Assembly (NCBI GenBank): GCA_947561585.1
Contig: CANNZV010000122.1
Span: forward strand, 62,001 to 126,000
DNA: 64,000 nucleotides
Direction of reading: 5' to 3'
Source: Caprella mutica
Lineage: Eukaryota > Arthropoda > Malacostraca > Amphipoda > Caprellidae
Positions 29,244-39,390 of the stretch are shown piece by piece (within the stretch, counting starts at the first letter, position 1; each line of letters begins with the position of its first letter). Made by a program: the position numbers and the translations under genes. The notes under the pieces are model-generated. The model did no database searches and had not been told where the DNA came from. It saw nothing but the letters and a program-made list of their open reading frames with translations.

Positions 29244-29333
29244 GGGAGTATTTCTTTTTGTCACATTTCCACTCGCAAACCCTTAATCCCTATAGGGAAA
29301 ACCTGCCCACAGCGACAAAATGAAATACTCCCA
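29244..29333. repeat. Intergenic hairpin
   Basis: Arms GGGAGTATTTC.TTTTGTC (29244-29261) and GACAAAA.GAAATACTCCC (about 29316-29333). A direct repeat CCAAGTCTCA flanks it on both sides. It lies upstream of both divergent genes. Confidence 0.72.
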
Positions 29334-29449
29334 AGTCTCATAAAAAAACAAAATAAATTTTGATTCTTCAATCCATTTTCCCCAACCCTTTTCTATAGTA
29401 TTCAAGTCTTCCTAAAAAAGAATTCTTATTAATTAAAAAAGATTAAACT

Positions 29450-29833
29450 ATGAAAATTTCAAATTTAGTTCTGATGCTTGGATTATTCCTATTGGTCACA
29501 AGTTGTAATAAAAACAAAGAAACAATCGACCAAATAATTGAAATTCCATGTGAAACAGATTGTCTATTTACAGTCAAAGAGGGAAATGGAAAAATGATTT
29601 TTATGGCATGTTTTCAAAAATATGCTATCGAATCACAACACCCTGATAAAGACTCCACTACGATTTGGGGAATCCCTGAAAGCGTGGATGAGGAATTTCA
29701 AAAAGAGGGTATGGAAGTAATATTTAGTGGCGCTTTTAGAACCAATACCTTACAACCTCAATTCCCTGATCCATTTTTTGATATGGAATCTATTTTTGAG
29801 ATGTCCTTAGTTTCTGTAACTGCAAAAAATTAA
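29450..29833 (+). CDS. Small lipoprotein, unknown function
   Basis: 127 aa. N-terminal lipoprotein signal ending LLVTSC (lipobox Cys at about residue 19). The mature part of about 108 residues contains a repeated beta-strand pattern (CLFTVKEGNGKMIFMACFQKYAI, GMEVIFSGAFRTN) resembling a small periplasmic immunoglobulin-like or OB-like domain. No enzyme motif is seen. It is followed by a good terminator and then the large outer-membrane protein gene, so it is probably a monocistronic unit. Confidence 0.65.
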   Translation: MKISNLVLMLGLFLLVTSCNKNKETIDQIIEIPCETDCLFTVKEGNGKMIFMACFQKYAIESQHPDKDSTTIWGIPESVDEEFQKEGMEVIFSGAFRTNTLQPQFPDPFFDMESIFEMSLVSVTAKN

Positions 29834-29865
29834 AAACTACACAAGTAGTTAGATTTCATCAATTC

Positions 29866-29908
29866 AATCCTTTTCGCCTGAACAATCAGGATGGAAAGGA
29901 TTTTTTTT
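29866..29908 (+). terminator. Rho-independent terminator
   Basis: AATCCTTT..CTGA / TCAG..AAAGGATT stem followed by a run of eight T. It lies 33 bp after the small lipoprotein gene. Confidence 0.8.
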
Positions 29909-30000
29909 ACCTTATTTTGAAGGGCACAAGTTTTCTTTTCGAATAGCATCAAACATTCGTATTTAAAATAAAAGCATCTTTTACATTCAAAATTTATTTG

Positions 30001-32859
30001 ATGAAAAACCTACTCCTACTTGTTACTTTTTTATTTTTCAGCCATTCATTATTTGCCCAATCTGGATCTATTTCAGGAATGGTCAAAGATAATTCTGCGA
30101 ATGCTTTGCCTGGCGCTCACATTTCAATCAATCATCCTTGGGGCGAAGAAGTGAAATCGAGTATTTCTAAAAATGATGGAACATTTGAAATCAAAACCAT
30201 TCCTAATGGTGGTTATAAAATCAAGATAACTTTCTTAGGTATGACTGATTTTACAAAGGAGATTTCCATAACTGGTCAAAATCTTGATTTGGGAACCATC
30301 AATTTAAATGCTGGCAATTCTGAATTAAATGAAATCGTAGTACAAGAAAAAGCACCCATTGCTACACAAAACGGTGATACCACTTCCTACAATGCTTCCT
30401 CTTTTAAAACACTCCCAGATGCATCAGCAGAGGAACTAGTTGAAAAGATGCCAGGGGTAGTTATCGAAAATGGAGAAGTCCAAGCCCAAGGTGAAAAAGT
30501 GCAACAAGTTTTAGTTGATGGAAGACCTTTTTTTGGAAATGATCCATCTGCTGCTTTAAAAAATTTACCTGCTGAAGTGATTTCTAAAATTGAGGTTTTT
30601 GATCAAAAAAGCGATCAATCAAGGTTCACAGGTTTTGATGACGGTGAGACTACGAAGACTATGAATATCGTCACAAAAACGAATAGGAGAACTGGACAGT
30701 TTGGAAAGATTCAAGCGGGATATGGTTATGAAGATAAATATAAAGTAGGAGGAAACTTTAGTATTTTTAATGGAAACCAACGGATCTCACTTATAGGACA
30801 AAGTAATAATATTAACATTCAAAATTTTGCAACTGAAGATCTTTTAGGAGTAGTGGGTTCAGGAGGAAATAGAAGAAGAGGAAGAGGTGGCAGAGGCCAT
30901 GGAGGAAGAGGCAGCGGTGGTGGATCGGTCAATGACTTTTTAGTACAACAACAGGGCGGGATTGCTACTACTCATGCAATGGGAATCAATTATTCTGATA
31001 AGTGGAGCGAAAAAGTAGAAGCTACTGGTAGTTATTTTTTCAACATGACAGAGAATAATTCTATTGAAATTTTAACTAGACAATTCATTGATAGAGAAGA
31101 AGTTAGCGAAATATATGATGAAGAAAGTGAAAGTCTTACGGATAATTTTAATCATCGAGCCAACCTAAAATTAGAATATAAAATCAATGAATCTAACTCT
31201 ATTATCATGAGGCCACGTGTAAGTTGGCAAATGAATAAAGGTGATGAAAGTCTTTTTGGGCAAACCTTATTTAGAGGTAATTTATTAAACCAAACAGATA
31301 ATTTAATTAAAACAGATTTGGCAGGAATGAACTTTTCAAACAATGTTTTATTTAGACATCGTTTTGCAAAAGAAGGTCGTACCATTTCACTAAATGTAGG
31401 AATGGGTTCCAATAGTCAAGATGGAGATAGTTTCCTTGAAACTGATGAAGAATATTTTGATGCGATGCCTTTTAGCGATACTTTAAATCAATCCTCGAAT
31501 CTTGATATCAAAGGGTGGAATGTTTCTTCAAATGTTTCTTATACTGAACCATTATCAAAAGGACATCGGTTGATGTTTGAATATAGAACGAGTTATCAAG
31601 AAGAAGAATCCAATAAAATCACTTTTGATTATTCCCCAAATACGGAAGATTATACTTTGCAAAATAATACATTGAGCAATGTCTTTTCTAGTAATTATAT
31701 GACGCATACAGGAGGAATTGGTTATAGTTTCCGGAAAGGTAAATCTATGGTGATGGCCAGAGCTAGAGTTCAATATGCCACACTTAATGGTGACGAAACC
31801 TTCCCAAATCCATCAGGTTTAATTTCCAAGGATTTCATCAATTTTGTTCCTTTTTTAATGTTTAGGTATCGGCCATCACGCCAAGAAAACTTAAGAGTTT
31901 TTTATCGATCTAATTCTAATGCACCTCAAGTACAACAACTTCAAACCGTTATAGACAATTCCAATCCTTTACAATTATCAACAGGAAATGTTGATCTTGA
32001 ACAATCTGTTTCACATCGAGTCTTTGCAAGATATCAAAAAACAAATACTGAAAAATCTACTGTGTTTTTTGCTCTTTTGGGAGGAAGCGTACAGCAAAAT
32101 TATATTGGTAACAGTCTATTTACAAGAGAGAGCAATAATCCTATTTTTAATAATTCATTTTTTGATGACAACGCCTTTAACTTAGGTTCACAGATCACCC
32201 AACCTGTAAATATGTCTGGCTATTGGGATGCTCGAAGTTTTATTTCATATGGTATTCCGCTTTTGAAAATCAAATCAAATTTAAATTTTGATTTTGGTTA
32301 TGATTATTCTAATACTCCTGGACTGATAGATGATGAGTCCAATATTTCAAAAAATAGTTCTTACCGTGGAGGGTTAGTCTTAAGTAGTAATATTTCAGAA
32401 AAAGTAGATTTTACCATTTCGTCAAGAACAGGTTATACTTCAACTGAAAATACAGTTAACTCCGCATCTAATAATGATTATATCACACAATCATCTAGAG
32501 TAAAATTCAATGTTATTTTTGGTAAGGATTTGGTATTTCGTACAACCTTAAATCATCAATTGTATAGTGGATTATCAGAAGATTTTAATCAAAACTACTG
32601 GCTTTGGAATGCTAGTATCGGAAAGAAAATATTTAAAAATAAACTTGGTGAAATCTCTATTTCTGCATTTGATATTTTAAAACAAAATAATTCTATTCAA
32701 CGAAATATTACTGAAATTTATATTGAGGATATTCAAACTCAAGCTTTGACAAGATTTGTAATGTTAAACTTTACTTACAATTTTAGAAACTTTAGATTTG
32801 GGAAAATACCCGAGCCAAAACCCGATGAAAAGAGAGGTAGAAGAGGTGACTGGCATTAA
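30001..32859 (+). CDS. Outer-membrane beta-barrel protein with carboxypeptidase-regulatory domain
   Basis: 952 aa from the ATG at 30001. Signal peptide, then SISGMVKDNSANALPGAHIS, a carboxypeptidase-regulatory-like domain (about 20-105). A TonB-plug-like segment follows (LPDASAEELVEKMPGVVIENG, VLVDGRPFFGNDPSAALKNLPA). The remainder is a long barrel rich in alternating strands, matching the outer membrane beta-barrel family related to TonB-dependent receptors. A Gly/Arg-rich loop (GGNRRRGRGGRGHGGRGSGG, near residue 290) interrupts it and the C-terminus ends in charged GRRGDWH. No SusD partner is adjacent, so the transported substrate is unknown. Confidence 0.85.
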   Translation: MKNLLLLVTFLFFSHSLFAQSGSISGMVKDNSANALPGAHISINHPWGEEVKSSISKNDGTFEIKTIPNGGYKIKITFLGMTDFTKEISITGQNLDLGTINLNAGNSELNEIVVQEKAPIATQNGDTTSYNASSFKTLPDASAEELVEKMPGVVIENGEVQAQGEKVQQVLVDGRPFFGNDPSAALKNLPAEVISKIEVFDQKSDQSRFTGFDDGETTKTMNIVTKTNRRTGQFGKIQAGYGYEDKYKVGGNFSIFNGNQRISLIGQSNNINIQNFATEDLLGVVGSGGNRRRGRGGRGHGGRGSGGGSVNDFLVQQQGGIATTHAMGINYSDKWSEKVEATGSYFFNMTENNSIEILTRQFIDREEVSEIYDEESESLTDNFNHRANLKLEYKINESNSIIMRPRVSWQMNKGDESLFGQTLFRGNLLNQTDNLIKTDLAGMNFSNNVLFRHRFAKEGRTISLNVGMGSNSQDGDSFLETDEEYFDAMPFSDTLNQSSNLDIKGWNVSSNVSYTEPLSKGHRLMFEYRTSYQEEESNKITFDYSPNTEDYTLQNNTLSNVFSSNYMTHTGGIGYSFRKGKSMVMARARVQYATLNGDETFPNPSGLISKDFINFVPFLMFRYRPSRQENLRVFYRSNSNAPQVQQLQTVIDNSNPLQLSTGNVDLEQSVSHRVFARYQKTNTEKSTVFFALLGGSVQQNYIGNSLFTRESNNPIFNNSFFDDNAFNLGSQITQPVNMSGYWDARSFISYGIPLLKIKSNLNFDFGYDYSNTPGLIDDESNISKNSSYRGGLVLSSNISEKVDFTISSRTGYTSTENTVNSASNNDYITQSSRVKFNVIFGKDLVFRTTLNHQLYSGLSEDFNQNYWLWNASIGKKIFKNKLGEISISAFDILKQNNSIQRNITEIYIEDIQTQALTRFVMLNFTYNFRNFRFGKIPEPKPDEKRGRRGDWH

Positions 32860-33011
32860 TATCGACAATAGTTAGTTGTTGCGGATAATCTGATTTGGGA
32901 TTACAGATATTGGGATTTCGAACTATCCTCAATACTTTTCCTAAAAATAGAATTGAAAATAATTTGCAACTTAAACTAATATCAAGATTTTTCATTTTCC
33001 TACAAAAAACA

Positions 33012-33060
33012 AAAGTCCCAAATCTTCATTTTGAAGATTTGGGACTTTATTGTTATAATT
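33012..33060 (+). terminator. Strong bidirectional terminator
   Basis: A 17-bp perfect stem (AAAGTCCCAAATCTTCA / inverse) with a 3-nt loop at 33012-33048, followed by a T-rich run to about 33068. It sits between the outer-membrane protein gene and a small minus-strand peptide gene. Confidence 0.85.
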
Positions 33061-33072
33061 TTTTTTTTAAAG

Positions 33073-33327
33073 CTATAAAATTTTACTTGATCCAAATTTA
33101 ACAATAGTAACATTACTAGAATTTGAAGTCGTACCAGATGATGTGCTTCCTGTTGAAGTAGATTCAGTTGGTGAAGTCCTTATTGAAGGAGAAACATTAC
33201 TAACATCATTGATGTCTATAAGGCCTCCTCTAAAAACTTTACCTCTCTTACCTTTTAAGGCAACTTGCTCTTCTGGTGAAATTAAATTGGATTGAAATTT
33301 TTCTTGCAGTAGGTTTAATTGATTCAT
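33073..33327 (-). CDS. Small Ser/Thr-rich peptide, RiPP-precursor-like
   Basis: 84 aa. The N-terminal half (MNQLNLLQEKFQSNLISPEE and then QVALKGKRGKVFRGG) is helix-forming and contains a segment like the L-S-x-E-E-x-x-x-x-I/L-K-G leader pattern of Bacteroidota bacteriocin precursors, followed by GG-like residues. The C-terminal half is almost entirely Ser, Thr, Gly and Asn and has no Cys. No modification enzyme or transporter gene is beside it (nearest are an outer-membrane protein and a sensor kinase). It may be a real small secreted or modified peptide; coding is plausible but uncertain. Confidence 0.45.
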   Translation of the reverse strand: MNQLNLLQEKFQSNLISPEEQVALKGKRGKVFRGGLIDINDVSNVSPSIRTSPTESTSTGSTSSGTTSNSSNVTIVKFGSSKIL

Positions 33328-33695
33328 GGTTGTGTGTAACTTTTTAATAATGAAAAATAAATGATTGTCTTAATCATTTATAAAAAAAATTAATGTTGTT
33401 GTTATTGCTCACCTAGAACCAAATACTATACCATATCAAAAAACCGTAATCTGTTTTCTTTTTATTAATAGGTCAAAAAAATCAACCTTTCAATTTGTCA
33501 TACAACTCTTATGCTGTGGTATAATTGTTGTCATACCTCTATTATAACACCTCCTTTGTGATTCGTTTTGCAAAAAATCACAACCAACTAAATTAGAACA
33601 AATTAAATTACTAGGACTTCTATTAATTTTAATCGTTCAAAACTAACATTACCTATAACTTTATATCTCCCATTAAAAATCTTTGGATTAATTCA
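33328..33695. other. Gene-free region before sensor kinase
   Basis: 368 bp, AT-rich. I see no ORF and no inverted repeat longer than about 8 bp. It presumably contains the divergent promoters of the small peptide and kinase genes. Confidence 0.5.
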
Positions 33696-35915
33696 ATGTA
33701 TTTAAAAATTAAAATAATATTCATTTTTTGCTTTCTCGGAGGTACTATTAAGGCTACAGCTATGGTTGATAGTCTTCAAGTCGTGCTCCAAAAAAGTATA
33801 GAAAAAAATGACAAGATTAAAGTTTTTGAAACATACTGCCAAATTGGAAAAATTCATCATAAAAAAAAGGACTTCAAAGAATCAATTGAAATTTATCAGA
33901 AAGCAGTTAATATCGCAAAGGAATTAAAAGATGAAGTCAAATTAAGTAAAAGTTTATACCGTCTTGCAGAAGCATATCGAAAGAATAGTAATTATCCCAA
34001 AGCATTGGAACATTACTTTGCCGTTTCTGAAATCGATTCCACTTTAGTTACACAAAAATTCAAAGCAGATTCCTATTATAGAATTGGAGGCATATATCAA
34101 AATTTAGGTAATTATGATGACTGCTTTGAATATCAAGTAAAAGCCCTACAGATATATGAAAGCGATCGGGATTCAGTAGGTCTTTCCAGAATCTATTATT
34201 CTCTTGGAACATTATTTTATTATCAAAATCAATTAGATCAATCCTTAGATTATTACATAAAATGCAAAGATATTTGTGATATACAAAAAAAAGATAGACA
34301 GATATATGCTTGTTTGGAAGCCATAGGTAACGTTTACCATAAAAAACAAGATTTTGAGAAAAGTGTATTATATACACAGCAATCCTACAAATTAGCTAAA
34401 AAAATAAACCACAAAACTGGAATTGCCTATTCATTAGGGAATATGGCATTAGATAAAAAAAGAAAAGGAGATAACTCTTATAAAGAAAAATCATTTCAGT
34501 TTGCTAACACCTATTTTCTCGAGGCTGAAAAACTATTTTTAGAATCCATTCAATTAAAAAAAGAACTCAAAGACGTCTGGGGAGTCACAGGTGGTTTGGA
34601 GAACCTAGCTGGTTTATATATTTCTATGGGTGATCATCAAAAAGCATTAAAGACTATCCAACATTCAGATTCTCTTTCTAAACAAATTAATAGTAAGATA
34701 AGACAGGGAAACATTTATAAAGTATATGCTAATATATACCAAATGATGGGGAAGCATAGTTTGGCTTTTGATTATATGGAAAAACATGTTGTTTTAAAAG
34801 ACTCTGTAATGAATGATAAAATTGCAGAAGAAATGGGGCAATCAAAAAATAGGTATGAGATTCAGAAAAAAGAGAGCGAAATTGCCTTACTAAAAAAAGA
34901 AAATGAACTTTTTGAAACCAATAAAGAACTTCAAAAACTTCAAAAATATATTTTTCTTATCATCGCATTTTTCTTGATGATAGGTTGCTATATCATCTAT
35001 TCAAGATTGAAACTACAAAGAACAACTAATGATCTTTTGGAAGAAAAGAATAAAGAAATAAATATTCAAAACCTAGAACTACAACATACACAAGATCAGT
35101 TATTAAGGTCAAATATTTTATTAGAAGAGAAAAATTTATTATTGGCTGATAAGCATGATGAGATCAATAGTAAAAATAAATTACTAGAATCTTCCAATGA
35201 AGACCTAGCTCAATTTGCTTATGTCGCTTCACATGATTTAAAGGAACCACTTCGAATGATTAGTTCGTACACTACTCTATTGAAGAAAAGGTACAACCAT
35301 TTGTATGACGAATCTGGAAAAGAATTTATGCATTATGTAGTAGATGCTGTAAGCAGAATGGAAACGATGTTGACTGACTTGTTAAGTTACTCAAGAGTAG
35401 GAACCCAACAAGATAGTAGAGACTGGGTAGATATGGAGGACATAATGATAATCGTAGAAGCTAATTTAAGAGCAAGTCTTCAAGAAAATAATGCAAAACT
35501 GGTATTCAAACCAAAAGATCTTCCAGCTGTAAAAGCTAATCGAACTCATATGATGCAACTGCTCCAAAATCTAGTAAGTAATGCTATAAAATTTAAAGGG
35601 GAACATGATCCAGTTGTAGAGATAGACTGTACTTATGACAGTCAGTTATTTACTTTTTCAGTAAAAGATAATGGAATTGGAATTTCTGAAGAAAACCTCA
35701 AAAAGGTATTTGATATGTTCCGAAGACTTCATACTAGAGATGAATATGAAGGAACTGGAATTGGTTTGGCAACTTGTAAAAAGATTGTTTCAAAACATGG
35801 AGGTGACATTTGGGTGGAATCAGTTTATGGAGAAGGTTGTACATTTTTCTTTACAATCCCATGCCCTACCATCATTCCAAAAACAGTAGAAAAAGAAACT
35901 GCTATTGAAGTTTAA
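33696..35915 (+). CDS. TPR-containing membrane sensor histidine kinase
   Basis: 739 aa. Signal-like hydrophobic N-terminus, then about seven tetratricopeptide repeats (for example IGGIYQNLGNYDDCFEYQVK, AIGNVYHKKQDFEKSVLYTQ) to about residue 400. One transmembrane segment (YIFLIIAFFLMIGCYIIYSRL) and a coiled coil follow. The cytoplasmic part has a HisKA domain with phosphoacceptor His513 in YVASHDLKEPLRM and a HATPase domain with N box (LLQNLVSNAIKFKG), G1 (DNGIGIS) and G2 (GTGIGLATCKKI). No receiver domain is attached. It is the sensor of a two-component system, with the TPR part outside or on the periplasmic side; no partner regulator is adjacent. Confidence 0.9.
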   Translation: MYLKIKIIFIFCFLGGTIKATAMVDSLQVVLQKSIEKNDKIKVFETYCQIGKIHHKKKDFKESIEIYQKAVNIAKELKDEVKLSKSLYRLAEAYRKNSNYPKALEHYFAVSEIDSTLVTQKFKADSYYRIGGIYQNLGNYDDCFEYQVKALQIYESDRDSVGLSRIYYSLGTLFYYQNQLDQSLDYYIKCKDICDIQKKDRQIYACLEAIGNVYHKKQDFEKSVLYTQQSYKLAKKINHKTGIAYSLGNMALDKKRKGDNSYKEKSFQFANTYFLEAEKLFLESIQLKKELKDVWGVTGGLENLAGLYISMGDHQKALKTIQHSDSLSKQINSKIRQGNIYKVYANIYQMMGKHSLAFDYMEKHVVLKDSVMNDKIAEEMGQSKNRYEIQKKESEIALLKKENELFETNKELQKLQKYIFLIIAFFLMIGCYIIYSRLKLQRTTNDLLEEKNKEINIQNLELQHTQDQLLRSNILLEEKNLLLADKHDEINSKNKLLESSNEDLAQFAYVASHDLKEPLRMISSYTTLLKKRYNHLYDESGKEFMHYVVDAVSRMETMLTDLLSYSRVGTQQDSRDWVDMEDIMIIVEANLRASLQENNAKLVFKPKDLPAVKANRTHMMQLLQNLVSNAIKFKGEHDPVVEIDCTYDSQLFTFSVKDNGIGISEENLKKVFDMFRRLHTRDEYEGTGIGLATCKKIVSKHGGDIWVESVYGEGCTFFFTIPCPTIIPKTVEKETAIEV

Positions 35916-35920
35916 TTTTT

Positions 35921-36022
35921 AAAACGTTTTACGTTGGACGTTCTACGTTTTACGTTTTGTCAAATACCTTTGATTCACCACCTCGAACGTCAAACGTGGA
36001 CCGTCCAACGTAAAACGTTTTT
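35921..36022. repeat. Long hairpin between convergent genes
   Basis: Arms starting AAAACGTTTTACGTTGGACG and the inverse near 36001-36022, with internal ACGTTCTACG-type repeats. It lies between the kinase and helicase stop codons. Confidence 0.8.
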
Positions 36023-36029
36023 TTAAAAC

Positions 36030-37964
36030 TCAACTCATAAACTCCCAAGCCGATCTATACCCACCTAAATCTTCCACATATTTTATAAATTCTGCATAAA
36101 AAGAATCATTCCCAATCGTACTGCTATCACCTATTACAACAAGTTGTTTACGGGCACGAGTCATTGCTACATTCATACGACGGTAATCTGATAAAAACCC
36201 AATTTCATTTTTTTCATTGGATCGAACAAGAGAAATATAAATCACATCTCGCTCTTGTCCTTGAAATCCATCAATCGTATTGATCGTAATAAATTCCTCA
36301 AAAGCAGCACATTTTTCATCAGTCAAAAATTCATCTTTAATATGATTAATTTGAGCACGATATGGTGTAATGATTCCTATGGATGGCATTTCCAATTCAT
36401 GCTCAGCCAATGTATCTACAAACTGTATAAAATGCTCTCGTAGAATAAAATATTCGCCTGAATTAAACTTACTTAAAGTCTCTGCATTAACTTCCTCTTC
36501 AAACCCTGCACCTGCTGTATCAATAAAAACCACAGGTTGAACATCACCTTTTGGCAATTCCCAATGCATCACTTCTTCTGCCGCAACTAATTGATTATCA
36601 TAGAATTGTGCATTTGAAAAATTCATTATCTTAGCATTCATTCTATATTGCATATTCAAAAAACTAACATTAGGAAACTCTTCAACACATTTTTCTAACA
36701 ATGTAATCCCAAGTCCTTGTTTTTTAGCCTCCATTGATTTTACGGTAGGTGGAAGTTGGAAAGGATCACCTGCTAATACGACTTTACTTGCACGACTAAT
36801 AGGAATCCAAGTAGCAGGAGACATCGCTTGAGCAGCTTCATCAATCACTACTGTTCTAAATTTTAATTGGTTTAAAACAGGATGAACAGTATTGACCAAA
36901 GTACAGGCTACAACTTGTGCTCCATTTAATATTTCAGATAACAATTTATCTTCCAATTGTTTTGCCCAATCTTCTAATTCCCTCGCCTCTCGATAATTAT
37001 CCCTTCGTTCTTCTCTTTGTTGTCCTCTAAAATTTCGTTTGAATTTCCCTGCTTTTCTTCGTGCTTCTGCAGCTTGAATTTTTACTTTTTTGATATGGCT
37101 ACTATCTGGGTGATTTGCGAGTTGAGCATCTAAAGTTAAATTTAAAATGGATTCCTCTACTCTTGAGATATTTCCAACACGAACCACATGTAACCCTTTA
37201 TTGGATAATCGCTCTGCCAACAAATCTACTGCCGCATTACTTGGAGCTGTTACTAAAACATTTTTTTCTGTTTCACATAACAATTTAATTGCATGAACCA
37301 AAGTTGTAGTTTTTCCAGTTCCAGGAGGGCCATGAACGATTGCAATATCCATGGCTGCAAGAATATGTTGAACAGCATTTTTTTGTGCATCATTCAAATA
37401 ACCATGATGTACGGTGGGGAGTTTGTTAAACTTAGGTGTGAGTTGATTATAAAATAAAGCTTTTAATTCTGCTAGTCGATCTCCTTTCGCTTTGATGACT
37501 TTTTTTATCGCTCTTTCCATCTCTACATACGTTCGTTCATCAAATAACAAATCAACTCCAACTTGTCCATAATGCACCCAAGGTGGATTGTCTTTCGCAT
37601 TAAGGACAATCTTCATTTGGTTTCTTTTTAAAAACTGAATTACTCCACTCACTCTCCTGTCCTTTTTCTCTTTATCAGAAAATTTATCTTCTGCTAGAGA
37701 ATACAATTCTACAGGAGTACCTGCTTTAAATCGATGAGGTTCGTTGATTTGGGTAGTTCTCTCAACCATAATAAAGGCTCTCTCTCCAAAAGTAAATCCC
37801 TCCTTCTTCACTTGAATAGGATACCACGTAATTCCTTTTTCTCTTTTTTCTTTTAGAGATAGTTGTAAAACCATTTGACGAAAACGCTCAAAGTCTTCCT
37901 CTTTTTCTATTTTTAAAACACCCAATAGTTCTGTGAGCGCATCATTGACACTTGTTAATTGCAT
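36030..37964 (-). CDS. Superfamily 1 helicase (IGHMBP2/UPF1-like)
   Basis: 644 aa. Helicase motifs are present in order: Q-like N-terminus, motif I HGPPGTGKTTT, motif II VVIDEAAQAMSP, motif III VVLAGDPFQLPPTV, motif IV-like GIITPYRAQI, motif V TIDGFQGQERDVIYISLVRSN and motif VI RRMNVAMTRARKQLVVIGD. An N-terminal OB-like domain (about 1-150) precedes them, typical of SMUBP2/IGHMBP2-like 5'-3' helicases that unwind DNA or RNA. It is a stand-alone gene, so the physiological role is uncertain. Confidence 0.93.
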   Translation of the reverse strand: MQLTSVNDALTELLGVLKIEKEEDFERFRQMVLQLSLKEKREKGITWYPIQVKKEGFTFGERAFIMVERTTQINEPHRFKAGTPVELYSLAEDKFSDKEKKDRRVSGVIQFLKRNQMKIVLNAKDNPPWVHYGQVGVDLLFDERTYVEMERAIKKVIKAKGDRLAELKALFYNQLTPKFNKLPTVHHGYLNDAQKNAVQHILAAMDIAIVHGPPGTGKTTTLVHAIKLLCETEKNVLVTAPSNAAVDLLAERLSNKGLHVVRVGNISRVEESILNLTLDAQLANHPDSSHIKKVKIQAAEARRKAGKFKRNFRGQQREERRDNYREARELEDWAKQLEDKLLSEILNGAQVVACTLVNTVHPVLNQLKFRTVVIDEAAQAMSPATWIPISRASKVVLAGDPFQLPPTVKSMEAKKQGLGITLLEKCVEEFPNVSFLNMQYRMNAKIMNFSNAQFYDNQLVAAEEVMHWELPKGDVQPVVFIDTAGAGFEEEVNAETLSKFNSGEYFILREHFIQFVDTLAEHELEMPSIGIITPYRAQINHIKDEFLTDEKCAAFEEFITINTIDGFQGQERDVIYISLVRSNEKNEIGFLSDYRRMNVAMTRARKQLVVIGDSSTIGNDSFYAEFIKYVEDLGGYRSAWEFMS

Positions 37965-38349
37965 GACGCAAATGTAATGAAAAATGAAAAATTAACGCTT
38001 CACTAATGAATAATTTTGGAAGATGGTGATTTATTTTAACCCTCCTTGATCCAAGTAGAAAAAGTTTTCAAAACAACTTTTGAATAATTAATTCAAGTTG
38101 CGAATAATTTGATTTGAGACGATGTGTATTAGAGCTTATTCTAAAGTATTTGGTAAATTTAAAAAATAGTTCAAACTGAATCTTAACGAACCATGGTCTC
38201 CCGAAGTTTCTGTAATGATTAGAATAAAGTCTATTCATTTTTATGTAAAAGTAAAAATGAAAGTTTATTTTTATAAAAAAAATTGGTTCTTCGTAAATAT
38301 ATTTGGTCGAACCATATTTACGAAAAGCAAAAAATTAAACATCATATAA
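37965..38349. other. Gene-free divergent region with inverted repeat before AraC gene
   Basis: 385 bp between the helicase and the AraC regulator. An 11-bp perfect inverted repeat (TTCGTAAATAT at 38290-38300 and ATATTTACGAA at 38314-38324) lies 26 bp before the AraC start, and could be an autoregulatory operator or leader hairpin. The sequence TATATTTG inside it resembles a -7 box, but no TTTG is found 19 bases upstream. Confidence 0.5.
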
Positions 38350-39390
38350 ATGGAAGCTAGTAGAGAATTATTATTTTTTTTTAGTGCCTTAGGAGCATTC
38401 AATGGATTGCTGCTCAGTCTGTATTTTTTCTTTGTAGCTAAGCCCAAACATATCTCAAATTATTTTCTAGGAGCACTTCTATTGACCTTGAGCATTCGGA
38501 TTGGAAAATCCGTTTTCTTTTATTTTAATCCTGACTTGTCGGCTAATTTTTTACAAATCGGAATTTCCGCATGTGCATTCATTGGGCCTTCTCTTTATTT
38601 TTATTTAAAATCCATGACCAGTCCTGAAAACGAAATGACCGATTCATGGAAGTATCATTTGATGATATTGGTACCCATAATTTTGGTGGCAGGTTATCTC
38701 AAACCCTGGCATTCCAATTGGGAATTTTGGGGATGCTATATGATTCCCATTATTTATTTTGAATGGTTTTTATATCTACTTGCTTCTGCATTTATTATCC
38801 GAAAATTCGTTTGGCAATTTTTTGATCGAAAAGACAAAATGAATAGTGTTGAGATTTGGATTTTGAGTGTCTTTATTGGTAATTTTTTAATTTGGTTGGC
38901 ATACAATACCGTATCCTATACTTCTTATATTACAGGTGCATTGTCTTTTTCTTTTATTTTTTATCTATTGATTTTGCTTTTATTTTTTAATAAAAAAAAG
39001 GACTCCATTTTATTTAAAAGGCCACCTAAATATGGAGATAAAAAGATTGGGACTTCTGAGGTTAAAACTTTACTCACTAGACTAGATCAACTGATTCTAA
39101 ATAAAGAATTACATAAAAATCCTAATTTAAAAATTACAGATGTCGCCAAAGAATTAAAAATCACTTCTCCCCTTTTATCTCAATTAATTAATGATAATTT
39201 AGGTAAAAATTTTTCCGCCTTCCTCAATGAATACCGAATCCAAGAAGCTAAAAAAATGCTAGAAACCAATGCTAATTTTAGCCTAGAAGCCATAGGCAAT
39301 GAATGTGGTTTTAATTCAAAATCTACCTTTTATTCAACCTTTAAAAAATTGACAGGAATGACTCCTTCGAAGTTCAAGGAATCGTTATAA
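38350..39390 (+). CDS. AraC-family transcriptional regulator with membrane N-terminus
   Basis: 346 aa. The N-terminal half (about 1-220) contains about seven hydrophobic membrane segments, and the C-terminal domain from about 245 is an AraC-type double helix-turn-helix: LKITDVAKELKITSPLLSQL (first HTH) and FSLEAIGNECGFNSKSTFYS then FKKLTGMTPSKFK (second HTH and signature). This layout (7TM-AraC) is common in Bacteroidota and links a membrane signal to transcription. It may regulate its own gene through the upstream inverted repeat. Which ligand it senses is unknown. Confidence 0.9.
   Translation: MEASRELLFFFSALGAFNGLLLSLYFFFVAKPKHISNYFLGALLLTLSIRIGKSVFFYFNPDLSANFLQIGISACAFIGPSLYFYLKSMTSPENEMTDSWKYHLMILVPIILVAGYLKPWHSNWEFWGCYMIPIIYFEWFLYLLASAFIIRKFVWQFFDRKDKMNSVEIWILSVFIGNFLIWLAYNTVSYTSYITGALSFSFIFYLLILLLFFNKKKDSILFKRPPKYGDKKIGTSEVKTLLTRLDQLILNKELHKNPNLKITDVAKELKITSPLLSQLINDNLGKNFSAFLNEYRIQEAKKMLETNANFSLEAIGNECGFNSKSTFYSTFKKLTGMTPSKFKESL

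Noticed and set aside
31152..31773. Minus-strand ORFs inside the outer-membrane protein gene
   Set aside because: Antisense shadows of a clear plus-strand gene with signal peptide and barrel pattern.
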